Of a stretch of 64,000 bases of DNA, positions 1 to 10,909 are shown piece after piece. Below the pieces are notes generated by a model, which worked only from the letters and a program-made list of their open reading frames with translations, had not been told where the DNA came from and ran no database searches. The translations under genes were made by a program, and so were the position numbers. The DNA lies in assembly GCA_029851415.1 (NCBI GenBank), contig CM056743.1, forward strand, positions 89,626,501 through 89,690,500, read 5' to 3'. The stretch's first letter is position 1. The number at the start of each line of letters is the position of its first letter. Source of the stretch: Eretmocerus hayati (lineage: Eukaryota; Arthropoda; Insecta; Hymenoptera; Aphelinidae).

Positions 1-1
1 C

Positions 2-1395
2 ATTACTGACTTTCACAACAGACACCTGCCCAGTTTCGGTGGGCACTCGGTCATTGACGTCACCATCAACGTCTTCACCCCTACTCCGCCAAAAAATTCC
101 TTCAAGTATAGGGATTTTCGTAACATCACCCCGGAGATATTGAATGACCGTCTGCTCCGCTGTGACTGGACAGCTCTTGAAAATGCCGAAACCAGTTTGG
201 GAGATGCAATTCAATGCTTGAATGTAAATTTAATGATCGTTTTAGATGAATTAGCACCGGTAAAAACTATAAACCCGCGTAAAAATGATGCTCCTTGGAT
301 TGGTCCTGAGCTGAGGGTGCTCATGAAGAAGCGAGACGCGACGCGCAGGCGTTGGAAGCGTATGCAACGCAACCAGTGCAAGTGTCCTGAGCTTCAAAAT
401 GAGTACTTTCGGCTCAGCGAAGAGGTCAATCTGCGCATTGAGCAAGAGCGTAATTCCTTCCTTCAAAACCATCTTTCAGACGCTCTTGATCAGAACAAGA
501 ATATTTGGAAGGAGATGCGCAATCTCGGTCTCTTGCTCAAGAGCAAAGAGGAAGAACTTCACGGTTTCACACCGGATGAGTTGAACGCTCACTTTGCGGG
601 GGTTTCTGTTTCGCCTCACGAAAATATCAATGAAGCAATGGACGATATTAACTCTGCACCGGAGGAGGAGTTTAAATTTAAGCCCACAAATTTCAATGAT
701 GTAGTCCTTGCTATTGAACATTTTCCCTCACAGGCCCGTGGGGTGGATGGAATTCCTCAAATCGTGATCGCGAAAGCTCTTCCGGCCATAGACGATCTCA
801 TTGTACACATTTCCAACTCCTCTATCGCTCACAGCATCTTTCCCAGGGCTTGGAAGCGAGCACAGTTAATTGCGCTAAAAAAGACTGTAGCTCCATTATC
901 AGACTCGGACTCCCGCCCCATTGCGCTCCTGTGCTTCCTTTCCAAAGTTCTCGAGAAAATTGCACATGACCAAATCACGGAGTACTTGAAGAAAGAAAAA
1001 TCACTAGATCGCTTCCAGGCTGGTTTCAGGCAACACCACAGTACGCAGACGGCTTTGCTAAAATTGACTGATGACATCAGATTAGGTATAGATAGGAAGA
1101 AGATCACCCTACTACTACTTTTCGACTTCAGCAAAGCCTTTGACACAATATCAACAACGAAACTGCTGAGTAAATTGCGTCAACTTGGTTTCTCGCGATC
1201 GGCACTCCTGTGGATCAAATCATATTTACAAGGTCGCACCCAGCTAGTCACTTCCAAGAACAGTAAATCTGATTTGCTCACAACCAATCTGGGTGTTCCA
1301 CAGGGTTCCGTTCTCGGACCACTACTCTTCAGTTTGTACGTCAATGACTTGCCCGGGTTACTAGACGGAAAGTCGGTAGATCATCTCTTCTCACT
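2..1395 (+). pseudogene. LINE copy A: ORF2 fragment, end of endonuclease to mid reverse transcriptase
   Basis: The frame is open from the window edge to about 1423, so the start lies outside the window. The first ~45 codons resemble the linker after an APE-type endonuclease. A basic linker follows, then reverse transcriptase (RT) blocks: an ARGVDGIP block near 740, a core FDFSKAFDTI near 1120-1150, and GVPQGSVLGPLLFSLYVNDL at about 1290-1350. Copy B at 15990-18557 matches it throughout, which identifies the family (CR1/Jockey group). Homology stops just before the catalytic YADD that copy B has; from about 1391 the sequence is unrelated. The copy is therefore 3'-truncated or interrupted and cannot encode an active RT. 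The family role would be target-primed reverse transcription of its own RNA. Confidence 0.85.
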
Positions 1396-1403
1396 CAGCG
1401 ACT

Positions 1404-1540
1404 TACGCCCTTTCGGAATTTGAACATGTTAATTAAGCCCTTCTTCAATATTTTCGGGAAGTGATTGGAAAAGTTCCGAGGGCGTAATGGCGTTTACGCC
1501 TTTTTGATTTTCTTCCTGCAGTTACGCCCTTTTTGGGAAT
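1404..1540. repeat. Left cluster of TTACGCCCTTT palindromic motifs
   Basis: At least four copies of TTACGCCCTTT or its reverse complement lie within about 130 bp, including a near-palindrome GGGCGTAATGGCGTTTACGCC near 1480. The same motif forms the right cluster at 3449-3710. Confidence 0.6.
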
Positions 1541-3448
1541 TGGTGATGGAGTACACCGAAATGAACTTTCAAAAGTTTCCAATTGATTTTTTTCATTTTC
1601 GTGTATTTAAAGAAGGAGTTCTCCACAGCTGTCTTGCTCACAATTTCTTGAGCCAAGATAGAGCTATCCTAAGAACATCACCAAAAAATTGGAACATTGG
1701 ATGGACTGCTGTATTTTGCTAATAATTTTCAACTGCTTTGGCCGATTTCTATTTTAAAAACAGCATTTGGAAAGTGGCTCAAAAAACTATCGGCATGCTT
1801 TTTGTGGAAACCCTCTACGTTTTTCCGCAATACCTCCTGGCTAGGATACTCACAGGTCGAGATTTTGATGTCTCTATACTTCTTTTCCAAACTGTATGAT
1901 AATGAACCGCATGTATGTGAGTTTTCAATTCCTGTTCATACTTCTCGAGCATCTTGGGGCTTTTTTACCCCCAAGAAAATCTCAATGACCTGGAAGAAGG
2001 CGTTTCTCTCTACAAAATTTCCTCCTGTAGAACTGCGCAATCACATTATACTTGTGGGACTCAATCAATCGGAAATGACTCTTTCCAGTATGACTTTGAA
2101 AACGAATGCTCGAATATGAATAAGAAATTATATAAAAAGCGAATTTCGTATCAGTAATCAGCATCTACTCGCAGAAGATGCTTATCACGTAGATACTTAG
2201 GTAATATAATAGCACATAATACAATAGCACATGCGACTTTGTCTGCGTCTCTAGGACTACTTTAGATCGATGGCTAGTCTGCTTTTTGCGAAGAACTTCT
2301 TTTGCCGAAGTGGATCCGGAGCATTGGGACTGGAGTGGTAGCTGTGGGATGATGGTTCCGAGTTATTCATTCTGTGAATTCTAGGCTAGCTGAATAATCC
2401 CTTCACGATTTAGATGCATGCGTCTCTGGTCCCATTGTATCGAATTGAGCCAAGCAAGGAATGATTTTGAAGGGATTGAATCGGTCTCCGATTGTAAACT
2501 GAGTTTGGCCCAAAATCTACGTATAGGCGCATAAAATTCACGTGCATGGGACATCCCTCCAGATTTCAGGCATTGGAAGTACTTAGAATAGATAGATTAG
2601 CCGGCTCCGAAATTACCACTTGTTGGAGTCAACATAATACAGTAGAACCAGAGACGTACGCAGTCAAATGTTGATGGAGCCTTCGAGCAGGCCTCGGTCT
2701 CACAGGTACTATTCTATACCTTGGAAATTTACCTTTCTTCTTCTCTCTACGGTTCGACTGCGCTAGATTAGTATCGACAAGAGAAATTCTTAGAAATTTA
2801 GACAAGTTATCGAATAAATATAGTTCGAGAGACGTAGAGTGTTGCGCATGTGCTGAGAATATGAATAACTGAATCAAAACTTGCGTTCAAAATGACGTTT
2901 TACGAATTCGAATTTCTGATAAGGGAAACTGCAAACAATCTTTTTCAATGTCGGATGATTCGGAAAAGACAATACAAGGCGTAGCAGGAATCGTTCTGAT
3001 TGGATAATGGATGTGATCAAACGCAGTTGAGGCTCTTTCAATAATCAGGCAAATAGACAGACAGATCATCGATATATGGATGTAATGCGTGAGCGACAAT
3101 CGAATGCTTTTGAGACCCTTGCTATTGTCGTTCGTTGATTTTTCATGTCTAACCCGTTTGATTAGGATGCGAACACTTCCCTGGGAGATTTTATGAATAA
3201 AAAGCCCTATGAAATACGTATCCTCCCAATACTGTCAAGATGGAATATGGTTTTGCATTAGTGAAGAATGATGAGTATAGCGCGATGTTACTCAACGCGC
3301 TCTGTTTACGAATATCTAAGTAATTTCTTGCTTCACGATATCCGTTGAATATATGATTCTAAACTTCTGATATCTACGATTTCTAGTGGTTCGATTCACT
3401 GCAGGCTGGAAGGCATTTAAACTAGTATAAAGAGATGTAAATTCGGAA

Positions 3449-3710
3449 AAAGGGCATAACTTCCAGGAATTTATGAGTAAAAGGACGTAACTCACATAAT
3501 TTTATGGATGAAAGGGCGTAAAGGCGTTTACGCCCTTTCGTCAAATCGCAGAAAGGGCTTAATGGCGTTCACGCCCTCTTCAAGATCTCGAGGTTCGTTA
3601 ACACTTTTCTCAAAACGGACTTTATGGGTGTTTAGAACACCCCTCAGAGGGCTCAAAGAGCGAGAGGCTGGAAAAAGGGCGTAACCGCCATTACGCCTTT
3701 TTTCCACACG
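3449..3710. repeat. Right cluster of AAAGGGCGTAA palindromic motifs
   Basis: Five or more copies occur, including the near-palindromes GGGCGTAAAGGCGTTTACGCCC near 3514 (inner part shown), one near 3552 and one near 3674. Together with the cluster at 1404-1540 they bracket about 1.9 kb. Such spaced palindromes can be protein-binding or subterminal transposon sites; this is inference. Confidence 0.6.
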
Positions 3711-3720
3711 GCCCCCCAGT

Positions 3721-4379
3721 TATCTAACTCACCCTGAACAACCCGCGCTCGAAAATTTGCACAAATGCATATAAGCGCCTCGATACAAACAATTATCCTC
3801 GAAAAACACGGACAAGCGACCGGTCGACCGATTTTAGATGGGATTTAGCATTGTCCAAATTCGCCCCCACTAATTCGTCCAAAAATGCCCCCACGCGTTC
3901 TTTTCGCAGAATTTTGATCATTTGGGCCCAAGTGAACCGATTTTGGCCCACGACGCGACGGCTCGAAGTCTTCGTTTTGTAATGTGGATTTCGACCCCAA
4001 AATGGCGATTAAGCTCGTCCACTTTCACAGAAGAAGCGTGAATCTTTGCGTTCGGAAGATAAACCAGGTGAGGCCCTCGGAATCACTCCTATGTTAGCGT
4101 GGACTCCCAGTATCGTTTTCGGAGGTCTAACTGCGATAAGAACCATTGTCTGTGATGGTATTGAAGAAAAATTTACGCGGCGGAAGCCTAGACTCGCCAC
4201 CGATCGAGCTGTCTCAGTTATCCAATCATTCCACCGTCGGAATTCGCCCCACTCTCCCCTATGTTCGAAGTTTTTGAGACGATCCCAATGACCCCGTGAC
4301 TTTTAGAAAAACTACACTTCTGGGGGAATCGTCTATGTATAAGGACAATTTTTGTAACTCGTGATTTTCATAATTACTC
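3721..4379. other. Intergenic, no recognisable gene
   Basis: Short frames only (at most 81 codons, 4046-4291 on +). A frame at 4046-4291 has balanced base composition but no recognisable domain. I see no RNA gene. Confidence 0.4.
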
Positions 4380-4612
4380 TAAAAGTGCTAGTCTCCGTCT
4401 CAAATTCTCAAATGTATTACTCTTCGAGTGAAACGACAAATGTGCTAGTCTCCGTATGAAATTTAAAATGTACTAGTATACGCCAAACGTGTTAGTTTTC
4501 GTGGTTAAGCCGAAATAGACTACTTTTCCTGGGAGACGGCAAAACGTGCTAGTCTTCACGGAAAACATACTAGTTTTCGTAGTGGCTCTAAAATGTACTA
4601 GTCTTCGTAGAG
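4380..4612 (+). repeat. Degenerate array of a 14-bp CTAGT motif
   Basis: About eight copies of a GTGCTAGTCTTCGT-like unit occur at roughly 4387, 4442, 4471, 4489, 4520, 4546, 4568 and 4595. Variants are GTACTAGT, GTGTTAGT and ATACTAGT. The spacing is irregular, 18 to 55 bp. No coding role is visible. Confidence 0.55.
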
Positions 4613-4702
4613 ACCGACGATATGTTTCATATGCTACTGTATCTTTGTATTTTGCCCTTGGGCGAATAACTGGTTATCATTCATTCACTCATACTCTCTC
4701 TG

Positions 4703-4731
<29 letters not shown>

Positions 4732-4733
<2 letters not shown>

Positions 4734-5200
4734 GGTGGTTAGAGGGCAAAATCTGCTTCAGGATCCCTCGGATCCGTCCCCAGACGCCGGACTGGTTCAG
4801 CTTACGCGGACTACGCATAGCCCACGCAGGCCATACCAGGCGGGACACGGGTTTGGGTGGGGCCCACCGAGAGGTGGGCCCGGCCGTGTAATATCCCTCT
4901 TCCCTCGATGTCCGATACCTAGGGCATCGGGCAATCAAGAAGGAGATCCACCCGCATCTACCATCTCATCCCGGAACCGCGTAAGCATTACTTCAGGATG
5001 AGCGGCATGTCTCGCGCTCGATTGCGAGCGTTCCTCTTCTCCATCTTCTCTCTTCGGCCACTTGTCGGCATCTTCTATCTTCATTCTTCATTGTTCCCTC
5101 TCTTTCTTCTTTCTTCTCTCTTCTTTCTTCTTTCTTCCCTCTACAGTGCATCAGATTCCTCCTGGAATCATTTGGGCCTCTTCTGTTTCAATCGGCAGAG
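4732..5200 (-). other. 3' UTR of the R1-clade LINE
   Basis: About 470 bp lie between the ORF2 stop and the poly-A tail. The segment is repeated at 8620-9085 (same strand) and, more divergently, at 24712-25150 (opposite strand). It holds a GC-rich stem-loop at about 4859-4880, where GGGCCCACC pairs with GGTGGGCCC around GAGAG; the 8.7-kb copy keeps it. The 3' UTR of a LINE is where its RT recognises the RNA, so a conserved hairpin is plausible there. Confidence 0.7.
4859..4881 (-). other. Conserved GC-rich hairpin in LINE 3' UTR
   Basis: A perfect 8-9 bp stem with a 5-nt loop. The copy near 8752-8774 has the same stem with one loop change (GAGAG to AAGAG), so stem conservation exceeds what a random hairpin would show. 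The third copy, near 25010-25030, has lost it. Confidence 0.5.
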
Positions 5201-8200
5201 TCACTGTAATTCGCCTGCTTCGAGGCGCCTTACTTCCCTCTCTTTCTCCTCTTTGCGGGTCATCACCAGCTTGATGTATCCGGTGAGTCTATCCCATGTC
5301 TCCTGGTTGCGGAGCAAGTACGGGACGAGATTCTCAGGTGTTAGTTGAGCACCCAGCCATTCATCCAGCTCGGCGCGCTCTCTCCGGGTGTCGCTGCACT
5401 TGAACAGGGCATGTTCGGCGTCATCCCATTCGTCCCCGCATGACTGACATGCTGGGGTCGTCCTCTTCTTGAACCTGGTTAGATAGGAACCGAAGCAACC
5501 ATGATCGCTCAGTGCCTGCGTCGTCCAGTAGTCCATCTCTCCGTGGGTGCGTTCCGCCCACTTGGCTACGTCACGGATCAGCCGGTGCGTCCATCTGCCG
5601 TTCGCAAATGGCGAATCCCACTCAGTTTGCCAATGCTCAAGGGTGGTTTCCTTCTCGTTGTCGCGGATGATCTCCTTCATCGTCGGAGTGAGTACTCGTT
5701 CGGCTCCGATCACTTTCTGGCGGTCCCAGATCCTCACTCGCTCCGCGACGAGCAAGCGGATGGGCGGAGTACTCGCCAATACGTAAACCGCATCTCCTGA
5801 CACAGTGCGGTAGGCACGGATACTCCTCAGGGCCGCTCTTCGGTGGACAGGCCCCATTCTCTTCTCGATGATGGTCTTCTCTACTCTCTTCCCCTACACG
5901 GGTGCACCGTACAGCATGATGGAGGTAGTGACGGTGTTGAGAAGTGCGCGCCTCTTTTCCTTGGGTCCTCCGATATTCGGCATAAGCCGCTGGAGCGCCG
6001 CACCGACCCTGCTCGCCTTCTGGGCGGCTTCCTGGATGTGTTTCTTGAACGACCACTTGTCGTCGAGCCATACACCGAGGTATTTCAGCTCTGTCTTCCG
6101 TGGAATCTCTTGCCCGTTGATATAAAACCGGGGTAAGTCAAACTTCCTACACCTTGTGACCACGATTGCTTCGCACTTCTTGACAGCGAGCTCCAGAAGC
6201 CTGCTAATCATCCACTCGTAGACTCGGGACAGCGCTTCGTTCGCGCGTCTACCCAAGAGTTCCTCGTTGTCAGCCCATACTATGAGTCCCGCGTCGTCCG
6301 CGAAAGCCACTATTATCACTCCTTCTGGCAGTTCGATAGACAGTAAGCTGTCATACTAGGTGTTCCAGTTAAACGGCCCGGAGACCGATCCCTGTCCGAT
6401 TCCGGCGGACAGTACCCGAATCTCTTGTCCCTCGTCGGTGTCGTACACGAGGGTCCTGTTCCGCAGGTAGTCACTCATGACGGCTTGTAGATAGGGGGAC
6501 ACTTTACCTGCTTGGGATTGATAGACTCGCTCCCAGCTCGCGCAGTTGAATGCGTTCTTTATGTCCAACGCAATGATGGCACAGAATCCTCCTCTTCCTT
6601 GGTATGGGTTCCCTACCGACGCTTGAACCCGTTCTTGGACCGCCTCGATCGCGTGCACAGTGCTCCGTCCCTTCCGGAACCCGAACTGCATTTGTGATAG
6701 CCCACCGCCTTCTTCGTAGGCTTTTTCCACCCTGCTGAGCACCATCCTCTCGTACATTTTCCCGATATTGTCGAGCATGCTGAGAGGGCGTTGACCTCCT
6801 TGACCCTTAGGTATCAGGACCAGCTTCTGGCGTTTCCACTTGTGCGGGAAAGTTCCCGCGCTCAGACAGATGTTGAAGAGGTCGAGGAGTAGATCTGGCT
6901 TGTATTTGAAGACCAGTTTCGGAGCCTCGTTTGGGATGCCATCCAGGCCAGGGGCCTTGCCGTTCGGCATTCTCTTCGCCGCTATGAGTAGCTCTTGCAT
7001 AGTGAAGAGCGGGATGGGGTCTTCGCTCTCCGTAGGGAACGTAACTCTGGGTTCTCCTGCTGGGAAGAGGTCTTCCACGATGGTGCGCAATGTTGCTGCA
7101 TCGGTCGGTGCTGGGTTGCCCCTCCGGGGTCGGGCCTTTGACATGACCACGCGATATGGCGTGCCCCAGGGGTCTTCGTTAACCATGTCGCACAGTTCAC
7201 CCCAGCACTTCTCTTTGCTCCTCCGGATGGCTAGAACGAGAGCCTTCTTTGCTTCTTTGTACGCTCTGTCATCTTCCGCCAGCGATGGTCGTTGCAGCTT
7301 CCTTGATCGCCATGCGGTCCTCCTTTTCTTGTTGCTCGTTCTTCGTAGAGCCTTGATCTCATCGGTGATCCAGTACTCTGGTTTCCTCCAGAAACATGGT
7401 GTTGTCCTGCGAGGCATCGACGCGTCAAAAGCTCTCGTGATGGCGGATGTTACCATCGCCACAGCCTCGTCCGAGGCGGAGTTCATCGGGAGATCTTCGA
7501 CTGTTTCTATCGATTCCCGGAATTTTCCCTCGTCCAGCTTCCGTACCTGCCAACCCGTTGGTCGCGGTCTGCGTGTCGTCTGTCTCTGTCCGTCAGTCCT
7601 GAGTCGAAACCGAATATGTCGATGGTCACTCAGTGTTTCCGTGTCCAGAACTTCCCACGATGTCATACGTCCCATGAGCGACGGGCTCATGAACGTCAGG
7701 TCGAGGACCGATGATGGACCTCCCTCCCGAGACCGAGTGTCGTGCCGGTAATAGGTGATAACCCCCGTCTCGTTCGCGAGCACTAATCCCAATGCCTCCA
7801 TGGCATCAGCGAGTATTACCCCCCGTCTATCACGCGGCCCCCCGCTCCAAGTCGGTTCCTTGGAGTTGAAATCTCCCGCGATTATAACTGGGCCCCCCCA
7901 TTGCCTCACATCCTCTTCTAGGTCGTGGAGCTCGTCTTCAAATTCGTGCGTCTTGAGCGACGGCGAGTAGTAGCAGCTGTATACAGCTGTGCCCCCTATG
8001 GTCTTTCGAGCATAACCGCGGCCACTAACAGCTGGTTCAGTCTCGCGGATCGCGGGATTCGTGATCTGAATTACAGCGGCCCCCCAGTGATCGAATGTGG
8101 AACGGGAAAGTTCGCGCTTCCGAGGCGGTTCGGAGATGATCAGAACATCGATACCCCCTTCTTTGGCGGCAGTGTGTAGGAGGTCACAAGCGTCCCCGCT

Positions 8201-8251
8201 TCTCCTGAGGTTGGCTTGGATGAAGTTAGCCGTTTCTTCCCCCCCCTGCAT
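5201..8251 (-). pseudogene. R1-clade LINE ORF2: APE endonuclease and reverse transcriptase
   Basis: One frame of about 1016 codons starts at ATG 8251 and ends at 5201, broken only by two TAG codons (6356-6358 and about 5894-5896). Residues 1-230 are an APE-type endonuclease: IQANLRRS, AGDFNSKEP with the metal-binding region, and a terminal SDHRHIRF. RT follows from about residue 400: PNGKAPGLDGIPNE, FGFRKGRSTVHAIE, ALDIKNAFN, GIGQGSVSGPF, then the catalytic FADDA at about 6290-6304. A C-terminal CQSCGDEWDDAEHALFKC (near 5395-5450) is the zinc motif typical of R1-type LINEs. The two nonsense codons make it inactive as read, but there are no frameshifts, so it is fairly young. Confidence 0.85.
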
Positions 8252-8544
8252 CTATATGTCGCCCTCGTGTTTTGGTAGGCTGTGCAGTTGCTGGAGCCCG
8301 ACCTGTGGTCAGATCTGGTTCCGATAGCCACGCAGCTGAGGTATTTTGGTTTCTCTTCACAGGTAATGGCGAGGTGTCCTGGTTCACCGCACTGGAAGCA
8401 GAGTTTCGGTTGACGTTCCTCTGCCTTCTCTTTTTTGCAGCCTGAGGCCTTGTGGCCATTTTCTAGGCAGTTATAGCAGCGTGGGATGCCTCCCTTCCCG
8501 CGGATTCTCACTCTGCTCCATCCCACCTTGGGTTCGTATCCCAC
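8140..8544 (-). pseudogene. R1-clade LINE ORF1, C-terminal part with CCHC zinc knuckles
   Basis: The frame overlaps the start of ORF2 in another frame, as in many R1 elements. Two knuckles are visible: CYNCLENGHKASGC and CFQCGEPGHLAITC. These bind element RNA in the gag-like protein. The 5' part is missing: upstream the sequence runs straight into (TC)n at 8548, so this copy is 5'-truncated. The extreme C-terminus of the frame may not be the native one. Confidence 0.75.

Positions 8545-8547
<3 letters not shown>

Positions 8548-8596
<49 letters not shown>
8548..8596. repeat. (TC)n / (GA)n microsatellite between two LINE pieces
   Basis: About 24 uninterrupted TC units. It separates the 5' end of the R1-clade LINE (left) from the 3' end of a second copy (right). 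Confidence 0.95.
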
Positions 8597-8598
<2 letters not shown>

Positions 8599-9085
8599 AT
8601 TTTCATTTCTATCTTTTCCAAGGTGGTGAGAGGCAAAATCTGCATCAAGATCCTTCGGATCCGTCTCCAGACACGGGACTGGTTCAGTTTACGCGGACTA
8701 CGTATAGTCCATGCGAGCCATACCAGGCGGCACACGGGTTTGGGTGGGGCCCACCAAGAGGTGGGCCCGGCCGTGTGAAATCCCTCCCCTCTTGATGTCC
8801 GATACCTAGGGCATCGGGCAATCAAGAAGGAGGTCCACCTGCATCTACCATCTCAGCCCGGAACCGCGTGAGCATTAGTTCAGGATGAGGGGCATGCCTC
8901 GCGCTCGAATGCGAGCGTTTCTCTTCTTCATCTTCTCTCTTCGGCCACTTTCCGGCATCTTGGCATCTTGTATCTGCATTCTTCATTTCTCCCCTCTCTT
9001 TCTCCTTTCTTCTCTCTGCTTTCTTCTTTCTTCCCTCTCCAGTCCATCACATTCCTTCTGGAATCATTTGGACCTCTTCTGTTTC
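8597..9085 (-). mobile_element. Second R1-clade LINE copy, 3' UTR only
   Basis: This closely matches 4732-5200 in the same orientation and includes the conserved hairpin. Its 3' end is followed by an A-rich stretch (8597-8619 read on minus) and then (GA)n. Its other end runs into a CTCTATCTCTCTCTC run at 9085-9099. No coding part is present. Confidence 0.8.
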
Positions 9086-9099
9086 TCTATCTCTCTCTC

Positions 9100-9638
9100 G
9101 GGCGCTGGTGAGTTGGAAAACACGTACTCTGTATAGCTCTTCAAAAAAATACGATCTCAACCAGAAAATCACTTCCCCGGTGGAAAGCTTTTGCAGGGTG
9201 GACCTCTCCTACAGGCTCTTGCACTTGGAGCATACACTTCTTGGCTCCACATTCGAGCCTGGGAGAATTATTGACCTCAAAAGGCTGCACTGGAGGATCA
9301 TCATCGCCGAGAGTGACAGTGATGGCGCGCAAGATTTTGTGGTCTGTTTGGGGGAGCTGTCGATCACCACAGCTCCCAAACAGCTGAAATCAGCTCTTCG
9401 AATAGCTATTGTATTGTGTATTGTGTTCTCCACTGCAAACGTGCGAAAGTACATTTAATCAAACAATAACAGTGACAGTCAATCTGTGTGTGTGTGTAGT
9501 ATTGTGACAAACAATTTGGTCCATCAATATTGAATAATCTTGTCTGGTCGGTGGATCGCTGCGAAAATTTTTGTTGCTGGCGCATGCGCACTTGATCCTC
9601 ATACAAACTCGCCGCATTCAACCACTGGTTGCCCACCG
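9100..9638. other. Leader-like region before a LINE ORF1
   Basis: No recognisable protein. Short frames exist on both strands (9108-9458 on +). The position just upstream of the ORF1 remnant suggests a 5' UTR of that LINE, but I cannot define its 5' end. Confidence 0.3.
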
Positions 9639-10798
9639 AATGCCTGCGTGTACGGAGTGCTTGAAGCCTATTGCAGGTGAATTCATCTTATGAAGACTCT
9701 GAGACCTGCATCAACACATTTCATCCGGGTTGTGATCGTGCATACGTTGTTCATCGTTCTGCAGAACCCTGCTGCTCGCTATCCATTACCGGTTCCAAAC
9801 TTCATCGGAAGGGTGTCGGGAAGGAAGGGAATATTCAGAACCACGTAGCGCTATCTACCGGCAATACTCCGAGGACACCATTCACAACTTCGTCGCTCTT
9901 TGGCAGCGACGACACCATCGCTGGCTCACTGACCACCAACACACCTATACAGCCCCCGGCTACGAATGATCCGCAATTAGTCTCCATTTCAGAGCTCATT
10001 GAGCGCAAGCTCAATGCATTTTCAACTCGACAGGAAGAACGCTTACAAGTACTGGTAACGCAGTTCGAATTATCTATCAGTGCACCAAATCTCAGTGTCG
10101 ATGACTCGAGTGCCATCAGTAACAAGCTGGCGGATCATTATAAACAAATTGATGATCTGGGCGATAGAGTGACCCAAGATCTGTCACAAATCAGGGATGA
10201 GGTACGTGCTGTAAAAGAGAATTTTGCGGCTCTCCAAGTTCCGGCACCCCATGCCCCCACTGCTAATGTTCCTGCTAATAACATCATTAAGGAAGAGGGG
10301 GAAGTCATCGTCTCTGGAACACCATCGGACGTACAAGTCTCTCCACTAAGTATGATCAAGTCCATACTGCTTACCCTGAATCTGTCAAACCTAGTTGAAG
10401 CCGTGCTTGCTGCGAGACTTCTCCCATGTCAACCTGCGAAAAGAGATGGAAATGCTCCCCCTGCGTCTACATCTACAGCCTCTACATCTACAGTGCCGAG
10501 TGACTCTTCCAAAAGCATCGCAGTACAATTTAAGTCAGCTCCAGTACGGGACTATGTAGGATCCACTCACGTCGCAATTCCACAATTTACTGCTGCCCAA
10601 GCTTTGGGAGAGGCTTCATATAGCAACAAGATCTTCGTACGTCCACTTTATTCTAAATCTGTTCATGAGCTGTTGAAGAAGCGAGAGATGAGGCAAAAGA
10701 ACTTAATTATATGCACCCTCGCATCATATATTATACCATTATCATGCGTAAAGATACAAACTCTCCACAGATTTCAGTCAGATCTGAAGCAGACTTGA
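9639..10798 (+). pseudogene. LINE ORF1 (gag-like) with PHD-like zinc finger and coiled coil
   Basis: A frame of 375 codons is open from 9671. Just upstream, in another frame, CTECLKP is followed after a frame change by a CINTFHPGC segment and a later PCC. Together these look like a frameshifted PHD-type C4HC3 finger, which several arthropod LINE ORF1 proteins carry. Residues of roughly 90-190 are acidic and heptad-like (ERKLNAF, EERLQVL, DRVTQDLSQIRDEVRAVKEN), consistent with a coiled coil for trimerisation. A Ser/Thr/Pro-rich linker follows. The role would be RNA binding in the retrotransposition particle. The upstream frameshift argues that this copy is dead. Confidence 0.55.
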
Positions 10799-10861
10799 AT
10801 TCCTTCCATTCCTGACGAGTGTGATTCTATGTTTCGTTTCTATTATGGCAACCCTCTTCTC

Positions 10862-10909
10862 AAAATTTCACATGCAAATTTTGCATGTGAAATTTTTGGG
10901 GGGGGGGGG
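10862..10909. repeat. Perfect 17-bp-arm palindrome followed by a G12 run
   Basis: AAAATTTCACATGCAAA is followed by one T and then its exact reverse complement, immediately before T and 12 consecutive G. It lies in the decayed LINE between ORF1 and the endonuclease remnant. Confidence 0.85.

Larger units (their letters stand above)
1396..3720. other. Non-coding segment bounded by GGGCGTAA palindromes
   Basis: This follows the abrupt end of LINE copy A. Frames of up to 140 codons occur (for example 1697-2119 on +) but show no family I recognise and no good codon context. Both edges carry clusters of the same motif in both orientations, listed separately. It may be a non-autonomous DNA transposon with subterminal repeats, but I could not find clean terminal inverted repeats, and LINE copy A does not resume on the right side. 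Confidence 0.35.
4705..8547 (-). mobile_element. R1-clade LINE, 5'-truncated, with poly-A tail
   Basis: The element reads on the minus strand. A partial ORF1 with CCHC knuckles starts at 8544, ORF2 (endonuclease plus RT) runs to 5201, then a 3' UTR to about 4732 and a tail of 27 T on the + strand (4705-4731), which is poly-A in element orientation. The 5' end abuts a long (TC)n tract at 8548-8596 and the tail abuts a short CTCTCT run near 4694. R1-clade LINEs carry an APE endonuclease and a C-terminal zinc motif, both seen here. Site-specific R1 insertions in rDNA are not what this is: there is no rRNA sequence nearby. Confidence 0.85.

Noticed and set aside
1697..2119. 140-codon frame as a gene
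   Set aside because: No recognisable motif on either strand and no conserved context; left as non-coding.
4546..5001. 151-codon frame crossing the T27 run, with a poly-Phe stretch
   Set aside because: It reads through the LINE tail and 3' UTR; the poly-Phe is the poly-A tail on the other strand.
6840..7751. 303-codon open frame on + and other + frames over 5.5-8.3 kb
   Set aside because: They are antisense to the R1-clade ORF2, which has recognisable endonuclease and RT motifs. High GC in that gene keeps the opposite strand open.
4705..9099. rDNA-located R1 insertion
   Set aside because: No 28S-like sequence flanks the element; the flanks are GA/TC simple repeats.
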